DNA from: Hyphomicrobiales bacterium
Lineage (GTDB): Bacteria; Pseudomonadota; Alphaproteobacteria; Rhizobiales; Rhizobiaceae
Direction: 5' to 3'
Assembly (NCBI GenBank): GCA_900473685.1
Contig: UCNE01000002.1
Coordinates: forward strand, 248,001-312,000
DNA: 64,000 nucleotides
Shown: positions 44,616 through 53,152 of the stretch, in pieces
Numbering within the stretch: position 1 is the stretch's first letter
Layout of the letters: every line of letters starts with the position of its first letter
The notes under the pieces: model-generated
The model's input: the letters and a program-made list of their open reading frames with translations, nothing else
Database searches by the model: none
What the model was told of the DNA's origin: nothing
Position numbers and translations under genes: made by a program

Positions 44616-46046
44616 TTAGCGCCTGACCTCCCACGTCGTGACCCGCTCGCCCGTCGCCGCATCCTTGCCGTCCTTCAGCTGGATGCCCTTGGCAGCGAGA
44701 TCGTCGCGGATCTTGTCGGCCTCAGCAAAGTTTTTGGCCTTGAGCATTTCGAGCCGCATTGCCACCAGCGCGTCGACCGCCGATGCCACCGCACCGTCAA
44801 CCTCCGCCTCCTTCGGCAGGACACCGAGCAATGCCGCACTGGCGGCAAAGACCGGCAGCATGGCCGGGTCCGCATTGGCAGCAGAGGCCAGGGCATGCAG
44901 GGCCTGTACCGCCGCGACCGTGTTCAGGTCATCGGCCAGGGCATTGAGCACGGACGCATCCGGCGCGGTATCGCCCGGCTTGCCGGCCGGCCATTTGGCC
45001 AGCAGGCGCTCCGCCTCCTCCAGCCGCTTGATCGAAAAATCGATCGGCTCGCGGTAATGCGTCATCAGCATAGCCAGGCGCAGAACCTCGCCCGGCCACT
45101 TCCGGCCGCCAAAGGTCTCGGTGTGCAGCAATTCGTAGATGGTGACGAAATTACCCTCGGATTTCGACATCTTGCGGCCTTCGACCTGCACGAAGCCATT
45201 ATGCATCCAAACATTCGCCATTACCTTTGTGCCATGGGCGCAACGCGACTGGGCGATCTCGTTCTCGTGGTGCGGAAAGATCAGGTCGAGCCCGCCACCG
45301 TGGATATCGAAGACCTCGCCGAGATAGGCGGCCGCCATGGCCGAGCACTCGATATGCCAGCCGGGACGGCCCCGGCCCCAGGGCGAATCCCAGCCAGGTT
45401 CTTCCGGCGAGGAGAGCTTCCAAAGCACAAAGTCGCCAGGGTTTTTCTTATGAACGTCCACAGCGACGCGTGCGCCAGCCTGCTGTTCGTCAAGGTTGCG
45501 TTTGGAGAGCTCGCCGTAAGCGGACGTCGAAACGGTATCGAACAGGACTTCACCATTGGTTTCATAAGCATGACCGCGTTCGATCAGCCGCTCAATCAGC
45601 GTGATCATGTCCGACTTTCCGTCCTCACGCGGCTGCACGAACTCGGTGGCACGCGGCTCGTGTGTCGGTTCGAGGCAGCCAAGTATCGCCACGTCGGAAT
45701 GGAACTGGTTCGCTGTCTTCTCCGTCACGCGGCGGATCGCTTCGTTCAGCGACAGCGTACCGTTGCCGATCTCCGTGCCGAAATCCCGCAGCGCCCGCGC
45801 ATTGATCTTGTCGTCGAGGTCGGTGATGTTGCGGGCGTAGGTCACGTGGCTTTCGCCATAGATATGGCGCAGCAGCCGGTAGAGCACGTCGAAGACGATA
45901 ACCGGACGGGCGTTGCCGATATGGGCAAAGTCATAAACGGTCGGGCCGCAGACATACATGCGGACATTTTTGGGATCGATCGGCGCAAAGACCGCCTTCT
46001 CCCGTGTCAGCGTGTTGTACAATTTCAGTTCCGGCAGTCCAACCAT
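44616..46046 (-). CDS. cysS: cysteinyl-tRNA synthetase
   Basis: Class I aminoacyl-tRNA synthetase charging tRNA-Cys. The 476-residue protein has the zinc cysteine and HIGH motif in [17 protein letters not shown] (about residues 33-49), the zinc ligands around HIECSAMA and HHENEIAQS, and the KMSKS loop (about 275). The ATG at 46046 ([11 protein letters not shown]) has a GGGAG site; two ATGs further up lack one. Downstream vapB promoter DNA begins 30 bp away. Confidence 0.96.
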   Translation of the reverse strand: MVGLPELKLYNTLTREKAVFAPIDPKNVRMYVCGPTVYDFAHIGNARPVIVFDVLYRLLRHIYGESHVTYARNITDLDDKINARALRDFGTEIGNGTLSLNEAIRRVTEKTANQFHSDVAILGCLEPTHEPRATEFVQPREDGKSDMITLIERLIERGHAYETNGEVLFDTVSTSAYGELSKRNLDEQQAGARVAVDVHKKNPGDFVLWKLSSPEEPGWDSPWGRGRPGWHIECSAMAAAYLGEVFDIHGGGLDLIFPHHENEIAQSRCAHGTKVMANVWMHNGFVQVEGRKMSKSEGNFVTIYELLHTETFGGRKWPGEVLRLAMLMTHYREPIDFSIKRLEEAERLLAKWPAGKPGDTAPDASVLNALADDLNTVAAVQALHALASAANADPAMLPVFAASAALLGVLPKEAEVDGAVASAVDALVAMRLEMLKAKNFAEADKIRDDLAAKGIQLKDGKDAATGERVTTWEVRR

Positions 46047-46459
46047 TCCCATCTCCCATTCCGCATATGACCGAATCACGCAGGCGCCCGGCTGGACCTT
46101 CGCGTTGTCATCTTGGTTTTTGGGAGACGAAAACGGCCAGGCCAGCGTTGAGGCTAGCGAATAATAATCCGGCAGATGCAGCAGATAACCGTTTTCATGG
46201 GCTGCTTTATCGCGCTTCGATTGTTTCTGGTCAAGAGGTCAGCCGCGCTCCAGCATCTTAAGTTGAAATACTGGATTATTCGTCATTGTTTTGTCATGAT
46301 TGCGCTTATCTGGGGACACCGGATGTCCGGGGATTCAGGGCTTTGAGCACTTGCACATTAAAGCCTGTTTCCCGGGGCACAATAAGGAACGCCGTTCTGG
46401 TGGCAAATACACAGGACGAAGCGCTTCCGGCTAGGGAAAGCATCTGAGGAGAGTTTGAA
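46047..46459. promoter_or_regulatory. region between cysS and a 45-codon gene
   Basis: A 413-bp stretch between divergent genes. It should contain the cysS promoter (minus strand, near 46070-46150) and the promoter of the small gene. A short GGACA..TGTCC hairpin lies near 46315. Nothing else recognisable. Confidence 0.4.
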
Positions 46460-46597
46460 ATGCCTGGTACAAAAAACGACAAGAACAGTCCGCGAGCGGC
46501 GGCCAATCTCGTCGAGCAATACCGTCCGCTCGGCCTGAAGGCCGTGCTTGCCGCCGCGCTCCAGATCAAGCCAAAGCCGGTGAAAAAGCCAGCCTGA
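46460..46597 (+). CDS. small basic protein, 45 residues
   Basis: An ATG at 46460, with GAGGAG 8 bp ahead, opens a 45-codon frame: an N-terminus MPGTKNDKNSPRAA, a middle LVEQYRPLGLKAVLAAALQI likely to be helical, and a lysine/proline-rich end. The good ribosome-binding site, amphipathic middle and codon use like its neighbours argue for a real gene. I do not recognise it. It lies convergent to the SRAP gene, 21 bp from its end. Confidence 0.6.
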   Translation: MPGTKNDKNSPRAAANLVEQYRPLGLKAVLAAALQIKPKPVKKPA

Positions 46598-46618
46598 CCG
46601 GCTAACCGGCTGGACCGC

Positions 46619-47398
46619 TCAAAACAGCGACAGCTGCGGATTTGCGGGCGGATCCTTCGGCTTTGACGCGGGCGGCTTGGAAGCAGGCTTTGCGGACACA
46701 TGCACCGGCGTCTGAAGATCGGCGCCGGTATTGGCCACCTTGTTGACCTTGTCCGAGACGGCGATGACGTCGAAATAGTCATCGTCGACCGGTGTCAGCA
46801 AATCAGAGACATCGCGCGGTTCCTGCGTCCGGCAGTCAAGCCAGCGGGCAAAATCCTCCGGCTTGATCACCACCGGCATGCGGTCATGAACATCGCCAAC
46901 CCTGACATTGGCATGGGTCGTCATGATCGCAGCCGTATCCACCTCCGAGCCATCGGCAGAGGACCATGTTTCCACCAATCCGGCAAATGCAACAATGCCG
47001 CCGGCTCTCGGCTTGATCCAATAGGCCTGCGACGCCTCGCCGCTTTCCTTCGACGGACGGTGCCATTCGTAGAAACCGGAAGCCGGGATCAGAACGCGCC
47101 TATGGCGCATCGCCGCCTTGAACGAGGCTTTTTCGGCAGCTGTTTCAGCGCGCGCATTGATCAACAGCGGAAAATCACGCGGATCCTTGACCCAGGACGG
47201 CGTCAGCCCCCAGCGCACCAACAGCGCCCGGCGGTCCGGCAGATTGCTGCCCGGCCGCTGGCGCTCGCCGGACATGACGATGATGATCGGCTGCGTCGGA
47301 GCAATGTTGAAACGCGCCGGAAAATCCTCGGTCTCCATAAGACCGAAAATATCCGCCAGTTCCTTCGGGCTCGCCGTCAGTGAAAATCGTCCGCACAT
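46619..47398 (-). CDS. SRAP (HMCES/YedK) protein
   Basis: A 259-residue SOS-response-associated peptidase family protein. Relatives (YedK, human HMCES) form a covalent link with abasic sites in single-stranded DNA through cysteine 2 and so shield them. Here the start is MCGRFSLT, placing Cys2 at the new N-terminus after methionine removal; the conserved NARAET, SGFYEW glutamate and HDRMPVV histidine are all present. The ATG at 47398 is therefore certain over 47407. A Lys/Pro/Ala-rich tail follows the domain. Confidence 0.93.
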   Translation of the reverse strand: MCGRFSLTASPKELADIFGLMETEDFPARFNIAPTQPIIIVMSGERQRPGSNLPDRRALLVRWGLTPSWVKDPRDFPLLINARAETAAEKASFKAAMRHRRVLIPASGFYEWHRPSKESGEASQAYWIKPRAGGIVAFAGLVETWSSADGSEVDTAAIMTTHANVRVGDVHDRMPVVIKPEDFARWLDCRTQEPRDVSDLLTPVDDDYFDVIAVSDKVNKVANTGADLQTPVHVSAKPASKPPASKPKDPPANPQLSLF

Positions 47399-47463
47399 GG
47401 CTTTCAAATCGCACTTCGCCTAAGGTGGGTCAAGATTTTCAGTGCTTTTCCGGTTCCATCGAC

Positions 47464-47886
47464 ATGACAGCTTCCCCCCAACTCGCCTCGTCCGCCATTC
47501 TCGAACGGGACGGGCGCTATCTGCTCGTACGCCGCGCCAACCCGCCTTCGGCAGATATGTACGCCTTTCCCGGCGGCCGTGCCGAGGCGGGCGAAACGCC
47601 GGCGGAAACGGCGGTGCGGGAGTTTCACGAGGAGACCGGCATCCTGCCGCGCAACCCGACGCTATTTGAAACCTATGACCTGCCGCCGCGCGAATCAGAT
47701 GGAGCTGGCGCCCGGCATTTCTTTCTTTCGGTCTTCAAGGTCGAGGCCGATACGGATGCCGTGGCAATCGCTGGTGATGATGCGGCCAGTATCGGCTGGT
47801 ACAGCGCATCCGAAATCTTTGGCCTGCCGATCCCCGAAAGCGTGCGGGAATGCGTGGAAAAACTCGAAGCGCTGCGCCAGCGATGA
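47464..47886 (+). CDS. NUDIX hydrolase
   Basis: A 140-residue NUDIX hydrolase with the complete signature GX5EX7REUXEEXGU (begins GGRAEAGETPAETAVREF). It hydrolyses a nucleoside diphosphate linked to some other moiety; the lead sequence LVRRANPPSADMYAFPGG is typical of ADP-ribose/NADH-like or MutT-like enzymes, which cannot be separated here. Divergent from the SRAP gene with a 65-bp gap. Confidence 0.88.
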   Translation: MTASPQLASSAILERDGRYLLVRRANPPSADMYAFPGGRAEAGETPAETAVREFHEETGILPRNPTLFETYDLPPRESDGAGARHFFLSVFKVEADTDAVAIAGDDAASIGWYSASEIFGLPIPESVRECVEKLEALRQR

Positions 47887-47940
47887 GACGCACACCAAAA
47901 TCCGCTTGCCCTCACGCATGATTCGGGGCTTGAAAGGGCG

Positions 47941-48363
47941 ATGATCCGTTTTATGGCCACACGATCGTATCTGCTGCTGGTTTTTGCCGCCCTGCCGTTT
48001 GGTGCGCAGGCGCAGAATGTGCCGCCAGCGGGGGCGCCGCTTGTCGCTGCCGAAAAGCCCGCACCCTATGATGCGCGACTGCTTCGCCTCTCGGAAATCC
48101 TTGGTTCCGTTCACTATTTGCGCACGCTGTGTAAGAATACGGATGCAGATAGCTGGCGGCAATCGATGCAGGATCTGCTCGACAAGGAAGCCAAAAGCGA
48201 AGCCGAGCGGCGGGCGCGCATGACGGCCGCCTTCAACCGCGGCTACCGGACATTTGCCTCGGTTTACACTGCCTGCACGGCTCCGGCCGTGGTCGCTGAC
48301 GAGCGATACCGTGCCGAAGGAGCAACACTTGCTTCAGAAATAACCGCCCGCTTTGGAAATTAA
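47941..48363 (+). CDS. TIGR02301 family exported protein
   Basis: A 140-residue small exported protein. An N-terminal signal peptide (TRSYLLLVFAALPFGAQAQ, cleavage near residue 24) precedes a helical domain with two cysteines (RTLCKNTDAD and VYTACTAPA) that may form a disulfide, and AFNRGYRTFASVY. This pattern matches the TIGR02301 family, so far confined to alphaproteobacteria and of unknown function. Start could also be the ATG at 47953. Confidence 0.75.
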   Translation: MIRFMATRSYLLLVFAALPFGAQAQNVPPAGAPLVAAEKPAPYDARLLRLSEILGSVHYLRTLCKNTDADSWRQSMQDLLDKEAKSEAERRARMTAAFNRGYRTFASVYTACTAPAVVADERYRAEGATLASEITARFGN

Positions 48364-48488
48364 CTTTAAATTAACCTCTTTCTTCAGGAGCCCGTGTCGT
48401 TTTGGGAAAAGGCTGCTAAGGTCGTTAAGAGAGTGGTAAGAAGTGGCATTGCCCTGAGTCAGGTACCAAGTAAAGAGCGTGAAACGGC

Positions 48489-48758
48489 ATGGAACGAATG
48501 ATGGAACCAAGTCTGAATGACATCGACGACATGATTGTTCATGAGAAGATGCAGGCAGCCCTGGAACACCAGAATGAAGCCTGGGCGGATGGCATGGCCG
48601 ATGGCATCGAGCCTGAAATCATTGCCGACGCTGCCATTGCGCTCGCTATGCGCGAAACGATCCGTCTTCATGGCGAAGAAGGTGCCGAAGCCATGCTGAA
48701 TTCACTTCGCGAGCGCATGCTGGCGGGCGAATTCTCGCCGGAACGCACTCTGCAGTAA
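48489..48758 (+). CDS. conserved hypothetical, 89 residues
   Basis: An acidic, helical 89-residue protein (MMEPSLNDIDDMIVHEKMQA, then IIADAAIALAMRETIRLHGE). No domain, signal or membrane segment is recognised. Reading-frame quality and codon use are good. It precedes the exported 245-residue protein by 13 bp, so the two are likely one operon. An internal ATG at 48501 could be the true start. Confidence 0.65.
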   Translation: MERMMEPSLNDIDDMIVHEKMQAALEHQNEAWADGMADGIEPEIIADAAIALAMRETIRLHGEEGAEAMLNSLRERMLAGEFSPERTLQ

Positions 48759-48771
48759 ATTCGAGGCCATC

Positions 48772-49509
48772 ATGGAACGTCAGATATCAGCATGCCGGAC
48801 GCGTGCGATTCGCCTTTCCGCATTGTTGCTTGCCTCCTCCTTGCTCACGCCGCATGCCGCGCTGGCGCTCAGCGAGTTGAAGCAGATTCCCGGTCAGGTT
48901 AGCGAGGACAAGAAGGCCAAGGACGTTCCGGCCGAAGAAAAGCCGCGCGACAAGGCGCCGCTGCAGATTCCGATGCCGGATCCGCTGGTCAACAAGCGTG
49001 CCCCCGACGCAAAGGATGACGCGGTAGAAGACACGGCTCCCGCCGCGCCGGTCGAAGTATTGTCGGATGTTTCAAAAATTCCGAAACCTGTTGCCCGGAT
49101 GCGCGAGCTGATCGTCGAGGCCGCTGCCTCCGGCGATATCGAACGGTTGCGCCCCCTGCTCGGCAAAGGTCCGACGCAGACACAGGTCGGCGAAGCCGAC
49201 GCCGATCCGGTCGAGACCTTGAAAGGCCTGTCGGGCGATCCTCAGGGTATCGAAATCCTGGCGATCCTGCTCGACGTGATGTCGGCCGGTTTCGTTCTCG
49301 TCGACAAGGGCACCCCTGACGAAGCCTATGTCTGGCCCTACTTCACCGAAAAGCCGCTGGCATCGCTGACCCCGCCGGAAAAGGTCGATCTGTTCCGGCT
49401 GGTGACCGCCGGCGACTTCGCCGAGATGGAAGAAGGCGGCAACTACAATTTCTACCGCGTCGGCATCACGCCCGACGGCCAGTGGAAATTTTTCGTGGCT
49501 GGCGACTAA
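48772..49509 (+). CDS. exported hypothetical protein, 245 residues
   Basis: A secreted or periplasmic protein. A signal peptide (LSALLLASSLLTPHAALA, cleavage near residue 33) is followed by a charged Lys/Pro/Asp-rich linker (about 40-100) and a globular part (MRELIVEAAASGDIERLRPL; PDEAYVWPYFTEKPLASLTP; FYRVGITPDGQWKFFVAGD). I do not recognise the domain. Alphaproteobacterial relatives seem likely, but function is unknown. Confidence 0.65.
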   Translation: MERQISACRTRAIRLSALLLASSLLTPHAALALSELKQIPGQVSEDKKAKDVPAEEKPRDKAPLQIPMPDPLVNKRAPDAKDDAVEDTAPAAPVEVLSDVSKIPKPVARMRELIVEAAASGDIERLRPLLGKGPTQTQVGEADADPVETLKGLSGDPQGIEILAILLDVMSAGFVLVDKGTPDEAYVWPYFTEKPLASLTPPEKVDLFRLVTAGDFAEMEEGGNYNFYRVGITPDGQWKFFVAGD

Positions 49510-49581
49510 CGGCGGCGCAAAGCGCTTGCCGCGGCGCGTGCGAAATCCTACCTGTTTCACCTGACAAACAGGATAAACGCC

Positions 49582-50421
49582 ATGCAACCCGTCACCCTTC
49601 CAGATCGTGCGATGATTACCGTGTCGGGACAGGACGCGCAGGATTTTCTGCAGGCGCTGATCACCACCGATCTCGACCTGCTCGAAGACGGCGAAGCCAA
49701 GCCCGGGGCGCTGCTGACGCCACAGGGCAAGATCCTATTCGACTTCATCGTCACGCGCGACGGCACCTCGATCAACCTCGAAACCGGCGCAGATCAGGCC
49801 GAAGCACTGTTGAAGCGGCTGACAATGTACAAGCTGCGCGCACCGATTTCACTGGTACTCACCAATCCTGCCGCCGTTGCCATCCGGTTCGAGGCAGCAG
49901 CCGGCGCCTATCGCGATGCGCGTTTTGCCAAGGCCGGACAGGCCGTTTACCGCGCCTATGGCACGAAGGGTGAAACGGCTGCGACCGATGACTATGACCG
50001 CTTGCGCATCTCGAACGGCATTGCCGTTTCCGGTGCTGATTATGCCTTGCAGGACGCATTCCCCCACGACGTGCTGATGGACAAGAACGGCGCGCTGTCC
50101 TTCAAGAAGGGTTGCTATGTCGGTCAGGAGGTCGTGTCGCGCATGCAGCACCGCGGGACAGCGCGGCGGCGTGTTGTGATTGTCGCGGCGCAGACAGCGC
50201 TGCCGGAAACCGGAACGCCACTGACGGTCAAGGGACGCTTAATCGGCACGCTGGGCAGCGTCATCGGGGCATCCGGTCTGGCGATCGTGCGCATCGACAA
50301 GGCCGGCGAAGCCATCGCCGCGGGCGAGCCGATCCTTGCCGGTGACATCGCAGTGACACTCACCCTGCCCGCCTGGACGGGACTGGATTTCCCTGCTGAA
50401 GCCGACGAGGCGAGCGCCTGA
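49582..50421 (+). CDS. ygfZ: YgfZ/IBA57 folate-binding Fe-S maturation protein
   Basis: A 279-residue folate-binding protein that helps assemble or repair certain [4Fe-4S] enzymes. The family signature KGCYVGQEVVSR (about residue 175) is intact, and the N-terminal domain has the GcvT-like fold (ITVSGQDAQDFLQALITTDL). It heads a coupled operon with an HD hydrolase, a tyrosine phosphatase and nadQ. Since quinolinate synthase NadA is itself a [4Fe-4S] enzyme, the link to NAD synthesis may be meaningful, but that is inference. Confidence 0.92.
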   Translation: MQPVTLPDRAMITVSGQDAQDFLQALITTDLDLLEDGEAKPGALLTPQGKILFDFIVTRDGTSINLETGADQAEALLKRLTMYKLRAPISLVLTNPAAVAIRFEAAAGAYRDARFAKAGQAVYRAYGTKGETAATDDYDRLRISNGIAVSGADYALQDAFPHDVLMDKNGALSFKKGCYVGQEVVSRMQHRGTARRRVVIVAAQTALPETGTPLTVKGRLIGTLGSVIGASGLAIVRIDKAGEAIAAGEPILAGDIAVTLTLPAWTGLDFPAEADEASA

Positions 50422-51026
50422 TGTCTGCCCGCGCATGGCAGCGCATGCTCTCCGGACGACGGCTCGACCTGCTCGACCCGTCACCGCTCGATGTCGAACT
50501 GTCCGATATTGCCCATGGGCTTGCCCGTGTTGCCCGCTGGAACGGCCAGACGGACGGCGACCATGCCTTTTCCGTTGCCCAGCACAGTCTCGTGGTCGAG
50601 GAAATCTTTCGCCGCCTGTTCAGCTGCACGGCCGAGGAATGCCAGATGGCGCTGCTGCACGATGCCCCGGAATATGTGATCGGCGACATGATCTCGCCAT
50701 TCAAGGCCGTGGTCGGCGGCGGTTACAAGGTGGTCGAGAAACGGCTGGAGGGCGCCATCCATCTGCGGTTCGGGCTTCCTGCCTCGGCATCGGCAGAATT
50801 GAAGACCCGTATCAAGAAGGCCGATCAGATCGCTGCCTATTTCGAGGCAACGGTGCTTGCCGGGTTTTCGCTGGCCGAAGCGCGGAAATTCTTCGGCCAG
50901 CCGCGCGGCATCACCCGCGAGATGATTTTGATCGATCCGCTGCCGGCCATCGAGGCGCAAAGGCTGTTTGCCGAACGGTTTTCCGCGATTGAGACAGAGC
51001 GCTCGGCAGTCCGGACGGTGTCCTGA
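50421..51026 (+). CDS. HD-domain hydrolase (YfbR-like)
   Basis: A 201-residue HD-superfamily metal-dependent phosphohydrolase. Visible motifs are the first histidine in VAQHSLVV, the doublet in LLHDAPEYVIGD and the distal Asp in KKADQIAAY. Relatives of this subtype are 5'-nucleotidases or similar. Its ATG overlaps the ygfZ stop (TGATG), indicating coupled translation; the following phosphatase gene starts 1 bp after its stop. Confidence 0.85.
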   Translation: MSARAWQRMLSGRRLDLLDPSPLDVELSDIAHGLARVARWNGQTDGDHAFSVAQHSLVVEEIFRRLFSCTAEECQMALLHDAPEYVIGDMISPFKAVVGGGYKVVEKRLEGAIHLRFGLPASASAELKTRIKKADQIAAYFEATVLAGFSLAEARKFFGQPRGITREMILIDPLPAIEAQRLFAERFSAIETERSAVRTVS

Positions 51027-51027
51027 G

Positions 51028-51567
51028 ATGCCGGTGATCGTTGTCTCGCCCCTGTCGCGCATCGCCGAAATGGCTGTGCGTCACCGTGCCCACGAAATGA
51101 TCAGCCTGATGGCCAAGGAGCAGACGTTCCATCGCCCGGCGGTGATTGCGGCAGACCGGCATCTGCTGCTGGGCATGAACGATATCACCTTTGCCGGAAA
51201 TGCCGCTCTGGTGGCGCCGGGCGAAGAGCACGTTCTGCAGATCATCGAGTTTGCACGGCAATGGGACCGGGCCGCGCCGCTGCTCATTCACTGCTGGATG
51301 GGCATATCTCGCTCGCCTGCCGCTGCGGTGATCGCAGCCTTGGCGGTTGCGCCCGATCAGGACGAAACCGCGCTTGCGCTGCGGCTGCGTGCCTCGTCCG
51401 CCTACGTTACCCCCAATTCCCGGCTGATCGACATCGGCGACCGGATGCTGGCGCGCAATGGCCGGCTGGTAGCGGCGATCAAGGCGATCGGCCGTGGCGC
51501 CGATACGGACGGAAACGTGCCTTTCGTCTTCTCCCCCCTGCCGGAGCCTCCCTCCCATGCCGGCTGA
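51028..51567 (+). CDS. dual-specificity/tyrosine phosphatase family protein
   Basis: A 179-residue phosphatase with the C-x5-R active-site loop in IHCWMGISRSPAAA (about residue 87), as in protein-tyrosine and dual-specificity phosphatases. The target is unknown. It lies between the HD hydrolase (1 bp gap) and nadQ (11-bp overlap) in one operon. The ATG at 51028 is preferred to the upstream 50968, which overlaps the HD gene deeply. Confidence 0.82.
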   Translation: MPVIVVSPLSRIAEMAVRHRAHEMISLMAKEQTFHRPAVIAADRHLLLGMNDITFAGNAALVAPGEEHVLQIIEFARQWDRAAPLLIHCWMGISRSPAAAVIAALAVAPDQDETALALRLRASSAYVTPNSRLIDIGDRMLARNGRLVAAIKAIGRGADTDGNVPFVFSPLPEPPSHAG

Positions 51568-52531
51568 ACGGACCGTCACCGTCGAGATCGGCCTCAATGC
51601 CGCAATCGTCGCGGTCAGCAACCGTTCGCCACGCATCCTCGCCGTCAGCGACGAGCAGGGAGACAACCGCGACGGGCTGCCTTTCGGCCCCTTCGACCCT
51701 GCCCGCCACCGGACGTTTGAAACCAGTCTCAGAGCCAGCGTCGAGCAGCAGACGGCGCTTGATCTCGGCTATATCGAGCAGCTCTATACGTTCGGCGACC
51801 AGGGCCGCCATCGCTCGGCAGTGGAAAGCAGCACGCATATCGTCTCGGTCGGCTATCTCGCTTTGACCCGAACCGATGCCGAAAACAATGCACGTCTTGC
51901 TGACGCTGGTGCCCATTGGCGCGACTGGTACAGTTTTCTGCCCTGGGAGGACTGGCGGCAGGGCCGGCCGGTGCTGATCGACCAGATTATTCTTCCGGCG
52001 CTGCGCCAATGGGAAAAGGGCGGACATCAGGACGAGCGCATGGGCCTGCCGCAACGGCGCACCCGCACACGCCTTGCCTTCGGGCTCGACGATTTTCCCT
52101 GGGACGAGGAGCGCGTACTGGAGCGCTACGAACTTCTTTATGAGGCTGGCCTTGTCGGCGAAGCGGTAATCGATGGCCGTGTTGCCGCGACAGACGCGCC
52201 GCCGGTTGGCCTGACCATGCGTCACGATCACCGCCGTATCGTTGCCACCGCCGTCGCGCGGTTGCGCGGCAAGATCAAATACCGGCCGGTGATCTTCGAA
52301 TTGATGCCGCCGGAATTCACCCTGACGGACCTGCAGGCGACAGTGGAAGCAATTTCCGGCCGTCACCTGCACAAGCAGAACTTTCGCCGTCTCGTCGAAG
52401 GGGCCGAACTTGTCGAGCCGACCGGCATGCTGACATCAGCCACCGGCGGGCGGCCCGCCGCCCTCTTCCGCTTCCGCCGCCAGATTCTTGACGAGCGGCC
52501 TGCGCCCGGCCTCAAGGTTGGCGGGCGCTAG
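51557..52531 (+). CDS. nadQ: NadQ-type NAD biosynthesis regulator
   Basis: A 324-residue protein with an N-terminal NUDIX-like domain lacking a clear catalytic NUDIX box (about residues 1-160) and a C-terminal winged-helix region (FELMPPEFTLTDLQATVEAI; KQNFRRLVEGAELVEPTG). This is the architecture of NrtR and of the alphaproteobacterial COG4111 group called NadQ, described as regulators of nadABC. Its position 2 kb from nadCBA, and a palindrome in front of nadA, support the NadQ assignment; the name rests on recall of the family. It overlaps the phosphatase gene by 11 bp. Confidence 0.72.
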   Translation: MPAERTVTVEIGLNAAIVAVSNRSPRILAVSDEQGDNRDGLPFGPFDPARHRTFETSLRASVEQQTALDLGYIEQLYTFGDQGRHRSAVESSTHIVSVGYLALTRTDAENNARLADAGAHWRDWYSFLPWEDWRQGRPVLIDQIILPALRQWEKGGHQDERMGLPQRRTRTRLAFGLDDFPWDEERVLERYELLYEAGLVGEAVIDGRVAATDAPPVGLTMRHDHRRIVATAVARLRGKIKYRPVIFELMPPEFTLTDLQATVEAISGRHLHKQNFRRLVEGAELVEPTGMLTSATGGRPAALFRFRRQILDERPAPGLKVGGR

Positions 52532-52550
52532 GCGCTGCCGAACCTCCAAG

Positions 52551-53063
52551 CTATTCGATGACGGCGCAGGCGAGCCGCTCACCGGCATCGCCCGAGGGCT
52601 GGCTACGGTTGTCATCAGACTTTGCGTGCACCATCAGCGCCCGGCCGCGAATGCCGTTTTCGGCATTGTCGAGCACCACCATGCTGTTGAACACCTGGGC
52701 GCGCATGACCCCATCGGCACCGACATACTGATTGGGCATATCACCGGCATGCGGACCATTGGCAGCAAGGAAGCCGTGTTCGGTATCGCCGGGATTGAAG
52801 TGCTTGCCGGCTGATTCATGATTGTGCGCGGCATCGCATTTGCCGGTTTCATGCACATGGAAGGCCACCCACTTGCGGGGCGGCAGGTTGGTCACCTCAA
52901 CCTCGATCAAAACGCCGTTCTTGCCTTGGGTCAAAGCAGCCCGGCCGGTTTCCTTGCCGTCCTTGCCGATGAAGTTGGCGATAGCGGTCTGGGATGATGA
53001 CTGGGCGTATACGGCCGTCGCCGTTGCGAAAACCAGTGCAAGCGTGGTGATCAGGCGCTTCAT
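52551..53063 (-). CDS. sodC: Cu/Zn superoxide dismutase
   Basis: Periplasmic copper-zinc superoxide dismutase, 170 residues. A signal peptide (LITTLALVFATATAVYA, cleavage after YAQ region, residue about 20) precedes the enzyme. Metal ligands are in AFHVHETGKC (Cu), AGKHFNPGDTEHGF (Zn/Cu) and LMVHAKSDD; the disulfide partner is in ERLACAVIE. Convergent with nadQ, 19 bp apart. Confidence 0.95.
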   Translation of the reverse strand: MKRLITTLALVFATATAVYAQSSSQTAIANFIGKDGKETGRAALTQGKNGVLIEVEVTNLPPRKWVAFHVHETGKCDAAHNHESAGKHFNPGDTEHGFLAANGPHAGDMPNQYVGADGVMRAQVFNSMVVLDNAENGIRGRALMVHAKSDDNRSQPSGDAGERLACAVIE

Positions 53064-53152
53064 GGGACATTCCTCCGGTTGACGACAATGCAGCTATGCA
53101 ACGCATCATGAGGTATGCGGTTCCAAAAGACACGCCGATTGTTCCTGCGGGA

